Source: Campylobacter lanienae NCTC 13004 (GTDB taxonomy: Bacteria; Campylobacterota; Campylobacteria; Campylobacterales; Campylobacteraceae). Taken from it: a stretch of 64,000 nt of DNA. The first letter of the stretch is position 1. Every line of letters starts with the position of its first letter. The stretch spans positions 186,001 through 250,000 of the forward strand of contig NZ_CP015578.1 in assembly GCF_002139935.1 (NCBI RefSeq), given 5' to 3'. Positions 18,801 through 25,545 of the stretch are shown here, piece by piece. The notes under the pieces were generated by a model. The model was not told the origin of the DNA. It was given only the letters and a program-made list of their open reading frames with translations, and did not search any database. Position numbers and translations under genes: made by a program.

Positions 18801-19095
18801 TGGTACATATAAAACTCTAGCTCAAGCTGGAGTAAAATGCGAGATGGTTTATAAAATCAGCGAAGGTCGCCCAAATATCGAAGACAGGCTAAAAAACGGC
18901 GATATAGCCCTAGCTGTCAATACCAGTGATAACAAATCTAGCACTAGCGACGCTGTAAAAATCCGCCAAGCGGTGCTTAGATTTAAAATCCCATATTTTA
19001 CCAATATGAACGCAGCCCTAGTCGCAGCTAGCTCTATTAGCTCCAATGAAGCAGCCTTAGAGGTCAAAAGCTTACAAGAGTATTTAAAAAAATGA
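15841..19095 (+). CDS. carB: carbamoyl-phosphate synthase large subunit
   Basis: A 1084-residue enzyme making carbamoyl phosphate from glutamine-derived ammonia, bicarbonate and two ATP for arginine and pyrimidine synthesis. It has the characteristic internal duplication: two ATP-grasp halves, each opening with a similar motif ([20 protein letters not shown] and [18 protein letters not shown]) and each containing [20 protein letters not shown] or [21 protein letters not shown] methylglyoxal-synthase-like allosteric domain ends the protein ([23 protein letters not shown]). carA is not in the window. AGAGAGGTATAGT precedes the ATG. Confidence 0.97.
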   Translation: MPKREDIKTILLIGSGPIIIGQACEFDYSGTQAAKTLKELGYRVVLINSNPATIMTDPDFADATYIEPITKESISRIIQKESVDAILPTMGGQVALNVAMELYENNMLGNVKFLGANPEAIKKGEDRVAFKEAMIKIGMDLPKSMYAYNMQEALNAANEIGFPLIIRASYTLGGAGSGVAYNIDEFRDIAESGIEASPINEILIEESLLGWKEYEMEVIRDRADNCIIVCSIENFDPMGVHTGDSITIAPALTLTDKEYQYMRDASFKILREIGVDTGGSNVQFAINPKNGRMTVIEMNPRVSRSSALASKATGYPIAKVATMLAVGFTLDEIKNDITGTPASFEPVIDYIVTKIPRFTFEKFPGSNPYLGTAMKSVGEVMAIGRSFKESVQKALCSLEKDYSGFNHLSLSDDELVFGLRNAHENRILYIAQAFRNGKSVEEVYELTKIDRWFLTQIYEIIEFENLIDMDILNDKELLRKAKTWGFSDKMIAYLINYKDNLELSQNDIYYARMRHKIALEYSEVDTCAGEFLALTPYLYSSTNITPNLPNLPLNSNNKKVLIIGGGPNRIGQGIEFDYCCVHASYALRDLGITTIMYNCNPETVSTDYDTSDILYFEPIDFEHLRAVIERENPDGVIVHFGGQTPLKFSKRLSMIGAKIIGTTARVIDIAEDRKKFSEFIRSIAVAQPDNDTATSESEALEKAGKIGYPVLVRPSYVLGGRAMRRVHSESELKEYMSEAVKVSNNSPVLLDKFLQDATELDVDAISDGKDVYIGAIMEHIEEAGIHSGDSASILPPQNLSQDIIDQVEKCTKDIALKLGVIGLMNIQFAVYDNKLYIIEVNPRASRTVPFVSKATGLPMAKVATRVMWQGNLKEALEFYDQFKVVKFDGEIYKPSLNGVVCVKESVFPFNKLSGADLILGPEMKSTGEVMGISDSFEKSFVKSQIAAKNNLPSGGTVFISLADADKNRGIELAKKFENLGFEIVATGGTYKTLAQAGVKCEMVYKISEGRPNIEDRLKNGDIALAVNTSDNKSSTSDAVKIRQAVLRFKIPYFTNMNAALVAASSISSNEAALEVKSLQEYLKK

Positions 19096-19113
19096 TATAA
19101 ATATTGCAGATTT

Positions 19114-19153
19114 TATAGCTACATTTTAAGATAATTTTAAAAATGTAGCTATA
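19114..19153 (+). terminator. 14 bp inverted repeat after carB
   Basis: Arms 19114-19127 (TATAGCTACATTTT) and 19140-19153 are perfect reverse complements around a 12 nt loop, 18 nt after the carB stop. No T run follows, so it may be a weak terminator or a boundary hairpin of the accessory region. The rest of the 310 bp interval to 19405 is extremely AT-rich apart from two poly-G tracts. Confidence 0.45.
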
Positions 19154-19341
19154 GAGCTGAAACTAAATATCTCAAATTTATCCAATAAATCAAATTTAAA
19201 ATTACTATTTTATTGATCACTATAAATTAAATTTAAATTTCTTGAATTTTATTAATATTAATATAAAAATATCATTTTGATTGCAATGAAACATTAAATT
19301 TTTTATCATGATTTTTACTCTGATATTTACTTTTTGTTTAT

Positions 19342-19349
19342 GGGGGGGG
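19342..19349 (+). repeat. poly-G tract 1 (G8), upstream contingency tract
   Basis: Eight G in AT-rich DNA, directly after an ATG whose G is the first of the run (19340-19342). At the present length the frame from this ATG closes after ten codons. At nine G it stays open through to the second tract. Poly-G tracts of this size are the main phase-variation switches of Campylobacter. Confidence 0.75.
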
Positions 19350-19393
19350 TAGAATTACCATCTTATTTGTAAATTATTTAATAAATTTAAAAC

Positions 19394-19401
19394 GGGGGGG
19401 G
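19394..19401 (+). repeat. poly-G tract 2 (G8) at the ribosome-binding position
   Basis: Eight G lying 4 nt before the ATG of the following gene (19406), exactly where the Shine-Dalgarno sequence should be. Changes in length could alter translation initiation. With nine G in tract 1 and seven here, the ATG at 19340 would be in frame with the gene. Confidence 0.75.
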
Positions 19402-19405
19402 ATGG

Positions 19406-20386
19406 ATGAAAGAAAAACTCATAAGATTTTTACGAATTATACTCTTTGATGCGTTTAAATCTCGCTGGGCATGGCGTAGAGTACCAACGCAGTGGTATTT
19501 TAAATACATGACAAGCAAAAGAAAACTTAATATAATCAATACTAAGCTACCACCAGAATATGAGATGATTTATAAAAAATCAGCTGATCCATTTTATAAA
19601 GATACACTTGTTATTGTTTTTTCGCAAGGTAGTTTTTGGAGTGGTGGTAGTTATTTTAAATCTAATTTTATTGATATAAAATATACTTCTGAATATATAA
19701 ACACATTTTTAAAATCTAAATGTGGTTATGGAAATGTTAACTTTCTTCATCATATTGATGAGTTGGTAAATTATCTAATTGAGAGAATTAGAGAATTTGG
19801 ATATACTAGGGTTATCATATTTGGCGGCTCTTCTACTGGGCGGGCGGCTTTGCTTTATTCGCAAATTTTGTCAGGTAAATGTGCTTTTACTCAGTTTTAT
19901 ACTATAGCTTGTGCTCCAGCCTCTGATCATTCAGAAAAGATCTATAATATTTCAGATGTCCATATCAAAGATCATATCGTAAATATAAGAAAATATGGTC
20001 CAGTAGATGTGCTTAAACACAAACTTCAACTTCCTAGGCAAAATCTTTTTATTTATGTAATTATAGGTAAATTTAATGAGCGAGATTATAAAAACGCACA
20101 ATCATTTAGTGATTGTAAATATCTTAAAATTTTTGATGATATAAAAACACACATCCATCAAGTTACTTTTATGATGTTTTTGGATCACAAATATGTTGAT
20201 GATAATAAAAAAATGCTTAATCTAGTTCGCAGACACCAAGGGGCTGAGAAAATAGATGAAGATAATAACAAAGCAGTAGAAATCGTAAATCAAATATTTT
20301 ATCAAGATGGTAAAAGTCTTCAAAATTTAAATATACTTATAGATGAGCTCATCACCACCGGTAAAATAACTTCACTTTATAAGTAG
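19406..20386 (+). CDS. alpha/beta-hydrolase-like protein downstream of poly-G tracts
   Basis: A 326-residue protein I cannot name. Residues 134-151 read TRVIIFGGSSTGRAALLY: a beta strand followed by a nucleophile elbow Gly-x-Ser-x-Gly (Ser143 in GSSTG), as in alpha/beta hydrolases and related acyltransferases. The start is basic (MKEKLIRFLRIILFDAFK). A later segment with THIHQVTFMMFLDHKYVDD could supply the acid and histidine of a triad. The gene is AT-rich and heavy in Lys, Asn and Ile. It may belong with the phase-variable flagellar-modification proteins of C. jejuni (617 family), which I could not test. It is the first gene of the accessory cluster; start chosen at 19406 because nothing better follows. 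Confidence 0.6.
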   Translation: MKEKLIRFLRIILFDAFKSRWAWRRVPTQWYFKYMTSKRKLNIINTKLPPEYEMIYKKSADPFYKDTLVIVFSQGSFWSGGSYFKSNFIDIKYTSEYINTFLKSKCGYGNVNFLHHIDELVNYLIERIREFGYTRVIIFGGSSTGRAALLYSQILSGKCAFTQFYTIACAPASDHSEKIYNISDVHIKDHIVNIRKYGPVDVLKHKLQLPRQNLFIYVIIGKFNERDYKNAQSFSDCKYLKIFDDIKTHIHQVTFMMFLDHKYVDDNKKMLNLVRRHQGAEKIDEDNNKAVEIVNQIFYQDGKSLQNLNILIDELITTGKITSLYK

Positions 20387-20393
20387 AGATAAA

Positions 20394-20522
20394 ATGTTAA
20401 AAAGAGATATAGAAAAAATCATTTATGATATGCCAAAGTTTTATAAAGCAGAATTGCACAAAAAGTGCTTAAATTCAGATTACAAAAATAGTTTGATTAT
20501 ATACTTGATACAAAATATTTAG
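20394..20522 (+). pseudogene. 42-codon remnant of a second hydrolase-like gene
   Basis: A small frame from ATG 20394 to TAG 20522. Its product (MLKRDIEKIIYDMPKFYKAE then LHKKCLNSDYKNSLIIYL) aligns with the first 35 residues of the hydrolase at 21258-22136 (LKTIYKWPKNYKSEFSKKCQ then KMEYSNTLIISF): shared I-Y, P-K-x-Y-K, KKC, and N-[ST]-LII. It therefore looks like the surviving amino-terminal end of a deleted paralogue. It might also be a translated leader of the downstream formyltransferase, whose ATG is 9 nt after its stop. Confidence 0.55.
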
Positions 20523-20530
20523 GAGCTATT

Positions 20531-21268
20531 ATGAAAATTTTTAAAAATACAAAATTTGAAAATATTATAGTAGTTGGTAGAGGCAGAGTAGCGCTAGGAA
20601 TATATGAAATAGTAAAAAATGATTTTGAAAATGCTATTTTATATAGCGGGAAAGAGGGGGATGATCACTTTAACTCTTTAAAAAATTGTTTTATTATCAG
20701 TGCAAATAATCTATATGTATTTAAGCCTTTATGCGTAGAAAATAACACAATTATAAATTACCATAACGCACTTTTACCTAGGCATCGTGGTTTAAATGCG
20801 GCTATGTGGGCTATTTATAATGGTGATAAATATACAGGAGTTTGCTGGCATTTAGTAGAAAGCGGGATAGATACCGGCGATATTTTGGCTTGTGATAGAA
20901 TTAAAATTACTGATAAAATGGATTCATTAGAGCTTGTATATAAGCAAGGAGATTTAGCTATAAATTTATTTAAAAAACTCTTTGATGATATAAAAAATGA
21001 TAATGTTAAACCTATAAAACAAAAAAATAAAGGTGTTAGCTATCACAATAAAGAATTACCAAATAAAGCAAAATTAAATTTATCTTGGAAATTTGAAAAA
21101 ATTTCATGTTTTCTAAGAGCTTTTGCTTGTTGCTTAACCACAAAACCAAAAATTAAATTAGCAGGAGATTGGCAAGAAGTTATGGATTATAAAATATCAT
21201 CAAATATCATTGTTATAAAAAGCAAAAATTCAAGCATAACAATTAAAAGGAATAACAATGACAGATAA
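20531..21268 (+). CDS. formyltransferase-family protein (methionyl-tRNA / sugar N-formyltransferase fold)
   Basis: A 245-residue protein transferring a formyl group from N10-formyltetrahydrofolate to an amine. The catalytic triad of the family is intact: Asn76 and His78 in IINYHNALLPRHRG and Asp114 in SGIDTGDILA, with spacing 2 and 36 identical to that of E. coli Fmt (Asn106, His108, Asp144). The amino-terminal Rossmann part is short (GRGRVALGIYEI). The length excludes Fmt and points to an amino-sugar or amino-acyl N-formyltransferase. AGGAG precedes the ATG. Its stop overlaps the next gene by 11 nt, and it lies in a cluster with amino acid activation and carrier genes, so the acceptor amine may be made here. 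Confidence 0.82.
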   Translation: MKIFKNTKFENIIVVGRGRVALGIYEIVKNDFENAILYSGKEGDDHFNSLKNCFIISANNLYVFKPLCVENNTIINYHNALLPRHRGLNAAMWAIYNGDKYTGVCWHLVESGIDTGDILACDRIKITDKMDSLELVYKQGDLAINLFKKLFDDIKNDNVKPIKQKNKGVSYHNKELPNKAKLNLSWKFEKISCFLRAFACCLTTKPKIKLAGDWQEVMDYKISSNIIVIKSKNSSITIKRNNNDR

Positions 21269-22136
21269 GCTAAAAACAATTTATAAATGGCCGAAAAACT
21301 ACAAATCTGAATTTAGCAAAAAATGTCAAAAAATGGAATACTCTAATACTTTAATAATAAGTTTTTCTGTTAATGATAATTTCGATTTATATAAGTATAT
21401 TGTAGATTTTGATACGCTTTATTTGGCTTGCGATCCTAAGATATTTTATTTTGGAAATGTAGAAGAAGTAAGTCTAAATTTAGAAAAAATCATAATAGAA
21501 AATAACTATACAAATATTATTTTAGTTGGCACTTCTAAGGGTGGATTTGCTAGTTGTTTATATGGTATTTTACTAGCCAAAAGATTAAAAGATATTAGCT
21601 TTAATGTTCTTTCTTTCTCTGGGGGGGGGGGTTTGTATCCTGTGAATAAGCATTTTTTAGAAAATTTTAAAAATCCCTTTGAGTATAAAAGACTTTTAAA
21701 TATCGCCAATGAAGATAGTAAAATATTAAGCGATCTACAAAAATATGGTAATTTAGAGTCTCTTTTATTAGATAAAATGGATAATATACAAATATACGCT
21801 GTAGCTGGTAAGAATGAAATTGCAGACGCATATGAAGTTCAAAGAATAGCAAAATATCAAAATGTTAAAAGCTTTTTTATAGATATTAGCTCACATTTTT
21901 CTTCAATGCCTTTTATGTTAAATAATAAAGATGTAGAAAATATTAAAAGATTAAAAAATCTTTTAATGCTAAGCGTGTTTGATTATTTTAATTTAAAAAA
22001 TGATGAAATCGAATTAAACAAAATAGCTAATGAAATATCTAGCGTGGTAAAAAATGGAAATTTACGCTCATTAAATGAGATATTTGAGCTTTTAGCACAA
22101 GAAAAAGAGATATCTTTTACAAAGGATAATAAATGA
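21258..22136 (+). CDS. alpha/beta-hydrolase-like protein with in-gene poly-G tract (phase-variable)
   Basis: A 292-residue protein with a nucleophile elbow in TNIILVGTSKGGFASCLYG (Ser93 in GTSKG) after a strand, as in alpha/beta hydrolases. Eleven G (21621-21631) encode Gly122-125 (SFSGGGGLYPVNKH), just after a strand of the core. At 11 G the gene is intact. One G fewer gives a stop after four further codons, one more after five, so slippage yields a protein of about 130 residues without the second half of the fold. An SSHFSSMPFMLNNKDVE segment may carry the catalytic histidine. It overlaps the formyltransferase by 11 nt and the ligase gene by 4 nt. Function unknown; an acyl-transfer or thioesterase role is inferred from context. 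Confidence 0.65.
   Translation: MTDKLKTIYKWPKNYKSEFSKKCQKMEYSNTLIISFSVNDNFDLYKYIVDFDTLYLACDPKIFYFGNVEEVSLNLEKIIIENNYTNIILVGTSKGGFASCLYGILLAKRLKDISFNVLSFSGGGGLYPVNKHFLENFKNPFEYKRLLNIANEDSKILSDLQKYGNLESLLLDKMDNIQIYAVAGKNEIADAYEVQRIAKYQNVKSFFIDISSHFSSMPFMLNNKDVENIKRLKNLLMLSVFDYFNLKNDEIELNKIANEISSVVKNGNLRSLNEIFELLAQEKEISFTKDNK
21621..21631 (+). repeat. poly-G tract (G11) inside coding sequence, ON length
   Basis: Eleven consecutive G in the hydrolase-like gene at 21258-22136. The current length keeps the frame open. Tracts of 8 or more G are known to slip at high rates in Campylobacter, giving ON/OFF mixtures. Confidence 0.85.
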
Positions 22137-23603
22137 CTAATATCTTAGAATTTTTAGAAAATCAAGCTGAAAATAATCCTGGTAAAATAGCTTTTAAAGA
22201 TGGCTATAATAACTTGCTTAGCTTTAAAGAGCTTTTAGAAAATTCTAAAAAAATCGGCTCATCACTTGCTAGTTTGAAAGCAAATGGCGCAGTAGCAATA
22301 CATGCTAAAAAATCTTGTCTTAGCTTGTGCGCTATGCTTGGGGGCTGTTCAAGCGGGGTGCTTTTATAGTGTGATTGAGCCTAGTTTGCCAAATGTAAGA
22401 AAAAACGCAATGCGTGAAATTTTAAATCCAAGTGTTATTATTTGTGATAATGAAATATATAATGAGACAAAAGAGCTGTTTAGAAATATAAAAGTCTTTA
22501 AGATAAGCGAAATTCTAAATTCAAGCATAAATGAGAATATCTTAAAAATCATAAGAGATAGGCATATTAGCACAAATCCTTTGTATTGTAATTTTACTAG
22601 TGGTAGCACCGGCGGCACCCCCAAAGGGGTATTAATCAGCCATGCTAGTGTGATTGACTTTATCCCTATATTTTGTGATACTTTGGGGTTAAAATCTAGC
22701 GATATCTTTGCAAATCAAGCGCCATTTGACTTTGATGTGAGTGTAAAAGATATTTATAGCACTCTATTTTTAGGTGCTTCATGCTTATTAATCCCAAGAG
22801 AGTATTTTACAAATGCTAATAATTTAATGGATTTTATAGAGGATAGCACTGTGCTGATTTGGGCTGTTTCTGCGCTTGTGTTTTTAAGTGTGATGAAAGC
22901 CCTTAGCTATAAAAAACCAAATTTAAGAAAGATAATTTATAGTGGCGAGATTATGCCAGCAAAGCATATAGCTAGACTTAGTTCTTATTTAGACAATACT
23001 GAATTTATCAATGTTTATGGGCCAAGTGAGATTACTTGTAATGCTACTTATCATACTCTTAGTGGGGATGAATTTGAAAATGGGCTTGATATTATAGGTA
23101 AGGCTTTTGCTAATCGTCTTGTATTTTTAATAGATGAAAATGATAAGCTTATCATAGAAGCTAATATAGTTGGGCAAATTTGTGTAAGTGGAATTTGCGT
23201 AGGGCTTGGATATTTGGGTGGTGATAATAGCGTATTTTGCGCCAATGAGTTAGGACAGAGATACTACAAAACTGGTGATTTAGGCTATTTGGATGAGAAT
23301 AATCTTTTACATTTTAAAGGCAGAAAAGACCACCAAATCAAACGAATGGGGCATAGGATAGAACTAAGTGAGATAGAAAAAATGGCACACAAACTAAATG
23401 GCGTAGAGATGGTGTGTGCGATTTATGAAAATGATAAACTTAATGTCTATTATAGTGGGAGTGATAAGACGAGCGAGTTAAGCGAGTTTTTAAGAGAGAA
23501 TTTGCCATTTTATATGATACCAAATAAGCTAATTTATCTAAAAAATATGCCAATAAATAAAAACGGAAAAATTGATAGAAACGCATTAAAGGAGATGAAA
23601 TGA
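22133..23603 (+). pseudogene. amino-acid-adenylating ligase (DltA-like), frameshifted
   Basis: An AMP-forming ligase split by one extra base. The first frame (22133-22369) ends after 78 codons; the rest continues from about 22345 to 23603 in another frame. Removing one G from the run at 22340-22344 restores LCAMLGAVQAGCFYSVIEP and a 489-residue protein, normal for DltA-type or NRPS adenylation enzymes. Adenylation motifs are all present: TSGSTGGTPKGV (A3), NVYGPSEITCNATYH (A5), YYKTGDLGYLD (A7), KGRKDHQIKRMGHRIE (A8) and NKNGKIDRNAL with the catalytic lysine (A10). It should activate an amino acid and load it onto the carrier protein encoded at 24704. As read, the gene is off; either a true mutation, a short slippage site or a sequencing error. 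Confidence 0.82.
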
Positions 23604-24700
23604 TAGAAAAAACGGCTCATAACTATATAAATTCTAGCCTAAATAGCCCAGCTTTTGTCTTTGATATAGATATTTTAAAAGAGCATTTAAATATAGTTAA
23701 AAATGCTCTTTGGCCTTTTAAGCTCTGCTATGCGATGAAGGCAAATCCTCTTTTAGTAGGCATTGTAGAGCCTTTTGTGGAGCGCATTGAAGTGTGTAGC
23801 GAGGGGGAATTTGAAATTTGTAAAGCTTATAAAATCCCAGCTAAAAAGATTTTTTATACAGGAGTTTTAAAAAGTCTAGATGGCGTAAAATCGGCACTAG
23901 AATACGGAGTAAGGCTATTTAATATAGAGAGTCAATCGCAATTAGAGATGATAAAAAATTTAGATAAAAGTGTTGGTGTTTTCTTAAGATTAAGTAGTGA
24001 TAATCACTTTGGTATCGATGAGAATTTGATTTTTGAGATTTTAAAAGATGATAGTTTAGATATTTTGGGACTTCACTATTTTGCGGGAACTTTCAGAGAT
24101 AAAAAATGGCATTTTGATATTGCTAGATTGAGTAAGTTTTTAAGTAAATATAAATTTAAAGAGCTTGAGTATGGCGCTGGGCTTGGTGTGGCGTATTTTG
24201 ATGGAGAAAAAGATAGTGTAAATTTAGAAACTTTAAAAAATGATCTTGAGAGTTTTAAAATTCCAGTTTGCGTAGAACTTGGGCGGTATTTGGTCGCTAA
24301 ATGCGGATTTTACGCTAGTAAGGTAGGGGATGTCAAAACTAGCCAAAATGTAAATTATGCTATTTTAGATGGTGGAATGAATCATTTAAATTATTATGGT
24401 CAAATGATGGGGATGAAAAATCCTATAATTTTAAATTCCAGCGATAAAAATTTAATCAAAGCTTACACTCTATGTGGTCCTATTTGTAGTACAAATGATG
24501 TTATAACTAGAAGTGCGGAGCTTAATGAGCTAAAAATTGGCGATATTTTATGTTTTTTAAATACAGGTGCTTATAGTAGTACAGAGGCGAGTTATCTTTT
24601 TTTAAGTAGAGATTTACCTAGCATTTATATATATGAAAATGGTAAATTTGAATTAATTAGAGAACCAAAAAATACATACAATCTTAATATGAAAGGATAA
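23600..24700 (+). CDS. PLP-dependent decarboxylase, alanine racemase fold (LysA/BtrK-like)
   Basis: A 366-residue fold-type III decarboxylase related to diaminopimelate decarboxylase. The PLP lysine is Lys47 in LCYAMKANP; FVFDIDILKEHL is the usual start; LEYGAGLGVAYF is the glycine loop binding the cofactor phosphate; CGPICSTNDV contains the dimer-interface cysteine and GAYSSTEAS the PLP-contacting tyrosine. It is shorter than LysA (about 400-420), and its place between an adenylating ligase (4 nt overlap) and a carrier protein (3 nt gap) fits decarboxylases acting on carrier-bound amino acids, such as butirosin BtrK on glutamyl-BtrI, or exosortase-A-associated decarboxylases. The substrate is inferred only. 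Confidence 0.82.
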   Translation: MIEKTAHNYINSSLNSPAFVFDIDILKEHLNIVKNALWPFKLCYAMKANPLLVGIVEPFVERIEVCSEGEFEICKAYKIPAKKIFYTGVLKSLDGVKSALEYGVRLFNIESQSQLEMIKNLDKSVGVFLRLSSDNHFGIDENLIFEILKDDSLDILGLHYFAGTFRDKKWHFDIARLSKFLSKYKFKELEYGAGLGVAYFDGEKDSVNLETLKNDLESFKIPVCVELGRYLVAKCGFYASKVGDVKTSQNVNYAILDGGMNHLNYYGQMMGMKNPIILNSSDKNLIKAYTLCGPICSTNDVITRSAELNELKIGDILCFLNTGAYSSTEASYLFLSRDLPSIYIYENGKFELIREPKNTYNLNMKG

Positions 24701-24703
24701 AAA

Positions 24704-24931
24704 ATGACAAAACTAATTGAGGCGTTAAAAAGGGTTAATGACCAAATTGACTACGAAAATGAGAAAAATTTGGTTGATGATGGGCTATTTAGCTCATTTG
24801 ATATTGTGGATGCTATCTCTGAGATCGAAGAGACTTTTGGTATAGAGATTCCGCCATCTGAGATTAAAAATGAGAATTTCAAATCAGCACAAAGCATAAT
24901 GGAGATGATAAAAAGCATACAAAATAGCTAA
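24704..24931 (+). CDS. acyl/aminoacyl carrier protein
   Basis: A 75-residue acidic carrier protein of the ACP/DltC type. The helix II region reads GLFSSFDIVDAISEIEETFG. The phosphopantetheine serine should be Ser31, but the residue before it is Ser30 where nearly all carriers have Asp (DS motif). AAGGATAAAA precedes the ATG 3 nt after the decarboxylase. It presumably holds the amino acid activated by the upstream ligase during decarboxylation and transfer. No phosphopantetheinyl transferase is in the window, so it would rely on a cellular one. It is the last gene of the accessory cluster. Confidence 0.82.
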   Translation: MTKLIEALKRVNDQIDYENEKNLVDDGLFSSFDIVDAISEIEETFGIEIPPSEIKNENFKSAQSIMEMIKSIQNS

Positions 24932-25009
24932 ATTTATCTAATCAAAAATTAGAAATTTAAAATTTTTAAATAAAATTACGCTAATAAATCAAACTTTATA
25001 GGCGTTTGG

Positions 25010-25126
25010 ATGGTTAAATTTAGTATCAAGTTAGATGAGGTTATGAGTAGGGATATTGATTTTATCGCTATTGCTGCTGATTATAATGGCGTGGCTGATT
25101 TTGGGGCTAGGATAGAGTTTTTATGA
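25010..25126 (+). CDS. 38-residue protein of unknown function, coupled to YrdC-like gene
   Basis: A short frame, ATG 25010 to TGA 25124-25126, sharing an ATGA overlap with the next gene. The product contains LDEVMSRDIDFIAIAADYNG and ends in FGARIEFL. Codon usage looks native, and the tight overlap suggests that it is translated. I do not recognise it; no membrane segment, cysteine or known motif is present. It could instead be a decayed 3' end of a longer gene. Confidence 0.45.
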   Translation: MVKFSIKLDEVMSRDIDFIAIAADYNGVADFGARIEFL

Positions 25127-25545
25127 TCTATTTAGCTCAGACTGATACCACAGCTGGATTTTTAAGCCAAAGCTTAGAAGAGTTAAATAGGCTTAAAAAT
25201 CGCCCTTTAAATCAGCCTTGCTTGATCTGTGTAAGTAAATTTAGCGCATTAAAAGAGCTTTCAAGAGCGCCTAAAAAATATAAAAATTTAATCCGCCGCA
25301 CCAAAAAAACAACATTTATCTACCCAAATTCACAAGCTATAAGAGTGGTAAAAGATCATCCTCATGCTAAATTATTAGATAAATTAGAATGGGCATATTC
25401 TACTAGCGCAAACCCTCATAAAAAGGGATTTGATATCGAATTTGCGGTGGCTAATGCGGATATAATCATAGATACGAAATTCACCCCAGCCCCAGCCTCA
25501 AAAATCTACAAAATTTCAAAAACCAATATCAAAAAGATTAGATGA
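25123..25545 (+). CDS. Sua5/YciO/YrdC-family protein, short form
   Basis: A 140-residue protein resembling the threonylcarbamoyl-AMP synthase family used for t6A modification of tRNA. It opens with MIYLAQTDTTAGFLSQ, and has LKNRPLNQPCLICV (like the KxRP substrate-binding region) and YSTSANPHKKG (like the S-x-N motif). At 140 residues it is much shorter than TsaC (about 190-200), a form I believe is common in Campylobacter; whether it is catalytically complete is unclear. It overlaps the small frame upstream by 4 nt and converges with the NERD gene, overlapping it by 8 nt. Confidence 0.72.
   Translation: MIYLAQTDTTAGFLSQSLEELNRLKNRPLNQPCLICVSKFSALKELSRAPKKYKNLIRRTKKTTFIYPNSQAIRVVKDHPHAKLLDKLEWAYSTSANPHKKGFDIEFAVANADIIIDTKFTPAPASKIYKISKTNIKKIR

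Noticed and set aside
20531-21268. Annotation as fmt, methionyl-tRNA formyltransferase
   Set aside because: The catalytic triad fits the family, but the protein is about 70 residues too short and sits in an accessory cluster.
23600-24700. Annotation as lysA, diaminopimelate decarboxylase
   Set aside because: Shorter than LysA and located between an adenylating ligase and a carrier protein; a carrier-bound substrate is more likely, so no lysA symbol is given.
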